A DNA stretch of 33,349 nucleotides, from the NCBI GenBank assembly GCA_031279925.1, contig JAITHQ010000230.1:1-33349 (forward strand). Direction: 5' to 3'. Each line of letters opens with the position of its first letter. The first letter of the stretch is position 1. This document shows positions 31,348-33,349 of this stretch, piece by piece. Under the pieces are notes generated by a model. The model worked only from the letters and a program-made list of their open reading frames with translations. It searched no databases and had not been told where the DNA came from. This DNA is from Treponema sp. (GTDB lineage Bacteria; Spirochaetota; Spirochaetia; Treponematales; Breznakiellaceae). The position numbers and the translations under genes are program-made.

Positions 31348-33348
31348 CACCGGTCCTGCGCTGTTCATCACGCGAACTTTGTAGTAGTTTACAACTGTAC
31401 CGCTTTCTGAAGTGACCCGTACATTCAGGTAGGTGTTTGAGGCCATTTGTTCAAAGGTTCCGCTTGCTTGCAGATCGGTATCGGCAAGCGGGCTTGTAAC
31501 ATTACCGGACGAAAATCCATAGGCAACCCTGGCCTTGGGATCAGTTGGGACAGCGGTAAACGTTACATTGCTAAAGCTGCTTGTGTCCAATTGAACCGCT
31601 TCCGTTCCTACTGTTTCACCTGATGGTCCTGTCGCTACCGTATTGGGGGCCGGCAGTGTAATATTGGCGTCGCCGATTTTCAGGCTGGCCAGTGTCGCAT
31701 TGACAGCGGCTCCTTGCAGTATAAACCGTACTTTATAGAAAGCATTCGCAGACCATGTGGGGGCCGCGCCGCTTGAGCCATAGGCTTCGGTCGCCTGTTC
31801 TGAAACGACCCGGATAAACAGAAACTGTCCGCTTTCAAGTGATTTAAACGTGGTAACGTTATTTGTGTAATTATCATCAAAAGATGTGGTAGCAAACGCA
31901 GTGCCTACTCTGGGCGCTATTCCCAAACTGATTGGGGATTCATAGCCGGCGGGAGGCCGCGCTTCCACCTTGATTTCCTGAAGATCCGCGGCAGTTACCT
32001 GAAGCTCAACATACTCCTGTCCGCCTACTGCGGCATTGGCAGCGGGCAAAGAACTAATGGTATATGAATTCGTGCCCGCGCCTTTTATGGTAAGGCTTCC
32101 AAGCCCTGTATCATTCCTGCCGGAAAGGAGCCGGAATTTATACCAGCCTTTCTCGCCAATGGGAGATTCTACCTCGACTCCAAGGTAGTAACCGCCGACG
32201 ATCCTGCCAAGATCGCTTTTTTTATCAAAAAGCAGCGAGGCGTCCCGTTGGTTTTTTGAATAGTCATACCTCAACTCAGCGTTTGGATCGTTCTGTTCTA
32301 CTTTGAGTACCGCGCGAAAATTCTGGGGAATAGCCGATGTGCTGTTAACATAGTCAGCAATGGAAACCGTTCCTCCTGCAGCGGCTACCTCCGCGCCATT
32401 GTTGTAATTCCCGTAGGCCTCTGATCCAACCCACGAATGGGTTCCTTTTTGACCAAATACAAGGGGAAGACTGCCTTTCAACGTATCTCCCTCGTACCAC
32501 TCAATCTTTGCGGTTTTAAGATTGGTGTCAGCGCCCTTGGCGATCATCTTTATCTTGTAATAGGTCGTGTCAGTGAAGCTGCTGTCTCCTTTGAGTTCGA
32601 TATAGAGATATGGCTGCGTATCGCTTGGAGAAACAGTTGATCCGGAGATTATACCATTATTGGCGGCCTGGAAAGCTCCGCTGAATACAGGGGCTGTGTC
32701 AGCGGCGGCGGCGGCCACCCTAACCAGTGATGTCTCTACCTCCGGCTTGAATGTCAGGGCAAGAGCGGTCCCTTGTTGAGATGTGGCATACGCGATTTCA
32801 CCTTCTTCTTCCACAGTATCCCAGGACTTGCCAGGTTTACCCAATTTACCAAAACTTTGAACAGGCTGGCCGGCGGCGCTCTGTCCGCCCACAGCGGATC
32901 TGCCGCTTAATGTCAGATCAAGCAGTCTTGGATTCCTGTTGTGAACTTTAATGGCATAAATCAGATAGGCATCCAGATTTTCTGAAAAGACCTCGATAAA
33001 GAGAAAATCTTCAGCCTCGAAAGTAAAGCTATTTTCCGATACAAAATAAGGCTGAACATTGGACTTTGCCTGGGCCAGGAATATTGTAGATCCACTTGGA
33101 GCAGATACCTGGACATCGACGGCGTCAGCGAGCTGGTCGCTTGGAACGAAAACATGGCCATAATTTTCAACCGCCTGCATCCAGTCCGTACTGGGAGTTC
33201 CCAGCGTTATCGCCTTAACCCCAGCGATCTGAACCCCGCTAATAGCAACATCGCTGCTAAAGCTTTCGGGCTGCGGACAGCCGCTCAGCGCCAACACGGC
33301 AATCGCGGCCAACAGCAGCGCGACACCGTTCCTCACGTTTTTCTTCAT
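29611..33348 (-). CDS. Cassette C gene 1: cadherin-like beta-sandwich repeat lipoprotein (10 modules)
   Basis: 1245 residues. The ATG at 33348 is one base from the window edge, so its ribosome site and promoter are not visible, but the start matches those of 8852 and 9085 exactly in context. Lipobox LSGC (Cys24). Ten tandem modules end in strands of the form YYKVRV, at about residues 137, 270, 410, 545, 660, 791, 907, 1021, 1133 and 1245. Modules 6-10 are the most regular: LTxLxIxG opening, NTxVTGT in the middle, then WLVIRxxxxD and YYKVR. They resemble cadherin-like beta-sandwich (PF12733-type) repeats, which form extended binding rods. Twice the module number of the A and B copies suggests a long surface stalk. 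No catalytic residues seen. Adhesion or glycan binding is inferred. Confidence 0.8.
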   Translation of the reverse strand: MKKNVRNGVALLLAAIAVLALSGCPQPESFSSDVAISGVQIAGVKAITLGTPSTDWMQAVENYGHVFVPSDQLADAVDVQVSAPSGSTIFLAQAKSNVQPYFVSENSFTFEAEDFLFIEVFSENLDAYLIYAIKVHNRNPRLLDLTLSGRSAVGGQSAAGQPVQSFGKLGKPGKSWDTVEEEGEIAYATSQQGTALALTFKPEVETSLVRVAAAAADTAPVFSGAFQAANNGIISGSTVSPSDTQPYLYIELKGDSSFTDTTYYKIKMIAKGADTNLKTAKIEWYEGDTLKGSLPLVFGQKGTHSWVGSEAYGNYNNGAEVAAAGGTVSIADYVNSTSAIPQNFRAVLKVEQNDPNAELRYDYSKNQRDASLLFDKKSDLGRIVGGYYLGVEVESPIGEKGWYKFRLLSGRNDTGLGSLTIKGAGTNSYTISSLPAANAAVGGQEYVELQVTAADLQEIKVEARPPAGYESPISLGIAPRVGTAFATTSFDDNYTNNVTTFKSLESGQFLFIRVVSEQATEAYGSSGAAPTWSANAFYKVRFILQGAAVNATLASLKIGDANITLPAPNTVATGPSGETVGTEAVQLDTSSFSNVTFTAVPTDPKARVAYGFSSGNVTSPLADTDLQASGTFEQMASNTYLNVRVTSESGTVVNYYKVRVMNSAGPVAKPNAIKINGVSIGDVGTGNAANVPTTNTNPPAPVVIDHHIGSRSSFDEITVTVEGPNEFVDVAYSLNPDYYNFTFDSKKNTISDATDWSNTDGVFRSVSPAQYVYIRVTSADKTTILYFKVRLLLTGAQTGADLTSLTIGGVAISSTSLPGANTAVTGTTEITHYVPGANINVLNNLQISAQGSQGASAAYAMAAANNEATNDWSNTDGLFPTWQNGSWLVIRIASEDGMTLRYYKVRIVWGNNSAALTDIKINGASITGEGALPVANTAVTGTTAAVYHAANAAALTSLTAEAATVSPLASVAYAMASASNANTTDFSNTTGAFTPFTAANWLVIRVIAQDSITTNYYKVRIVVGNSSTELTGITVNSQPINQVPAANAAVTGTTAATYSSAVTLSPVTVTAAQAPTTGAAITYAAAPLDNSNTGAASFTTTDSFPGFISGQYVVIRVVSQDTLNTAYYKVQVIHGSPDIELEAIRVNGSYVVPVPQANTTVTGTNTGTLTVGSAADLAVLTVKVSVAPGVGVAYASAASSNANITNWTNTTGRFTNFTSGDYVVIRLVSQDAQSTEYYKVQVTAP

Positions 33349-33349
33349 A

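Overview
The window looks like chromosomal DNA of a Treponema-type spirochete, most likely one of the gut-dwelling (termite or rumen) plant-fibre-associated treponemes. The basis is the set of predicted outer-membrane barrels, the many loose-lipobox lipoproteins, the roughly balanced base composition and the glucuronoyl-esterase (CE15-like) enzymes. The species assignment is inference.

The dominant feature is a four-gene cassette present three times in the same order. The order is (1) a lipoprotein made of repeated beta-sandwich (cadherin-like) modules, (2) a lipoprotein CE15-like glucuronoyl esterase, (3) a predicted outer-membrane beta-barrel, and (4) a lipoprotein with two InlB-B-type repeats plus a TPR-like segment. 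Cassette A runs leftward (8852 to 699), cassette B runs rightward (9085 to 16559), and cassette C runs leftward (33348 to 23559, its first start codon one base from the window edge). A and B are head to head around an imperfect inverted repeat that covers the leader and the signal-peptide codons of both first genes. The signal-peptide codons of B and C are identical for 80 nt although the mature proteins differ strongly. In every cassette a hairpin lies after gene 1, after gene 2 and after gene 4, while genes 3 and 4 are nearly contiguous.

I infer an envelope apparatus: a surface esterase acting on glucuronoyl esters of plant xylan or lignin-carbohydrate bonds, a barrel for passage through the outer membrane, and two lipoproteins for binding or scaffolding. 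It would be analogous in logic to a Bacteroidetes polysaccharide-utilisation locus but built from other families. I do not recognise a published name for it.

Between cassettes B and C are a solitary AAA/DUF4143 ATPase with a perfect inverted repeat just upstream (16645-17857), and a compact leftward four-gene operon (23423 to 17897). The operon encodes an acyl-CoA synthetase-like ligase, an AlgI-type MBOAT acyltransferase and two tandem AlgX/AlgJ (DHHW/SGNH)-like proteins, a likely O-acylation system for an exported glycan.

Mobile DNA: the left edge holds the 5' end of a group IIC intron (1-119, minus) inserted 6 nt after a terminator hairpin. Two 118-129 bp MITE-like elements share GAGCCTGTT termini (11051-11179 and 23443-23560); the second supplies the stop codon of the last gene of cassette C. 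A small lipocalin-like lipoprotein gene (289-591) sits downstream of cassette A. I saw no tRNA, rRNA or CRISPR.
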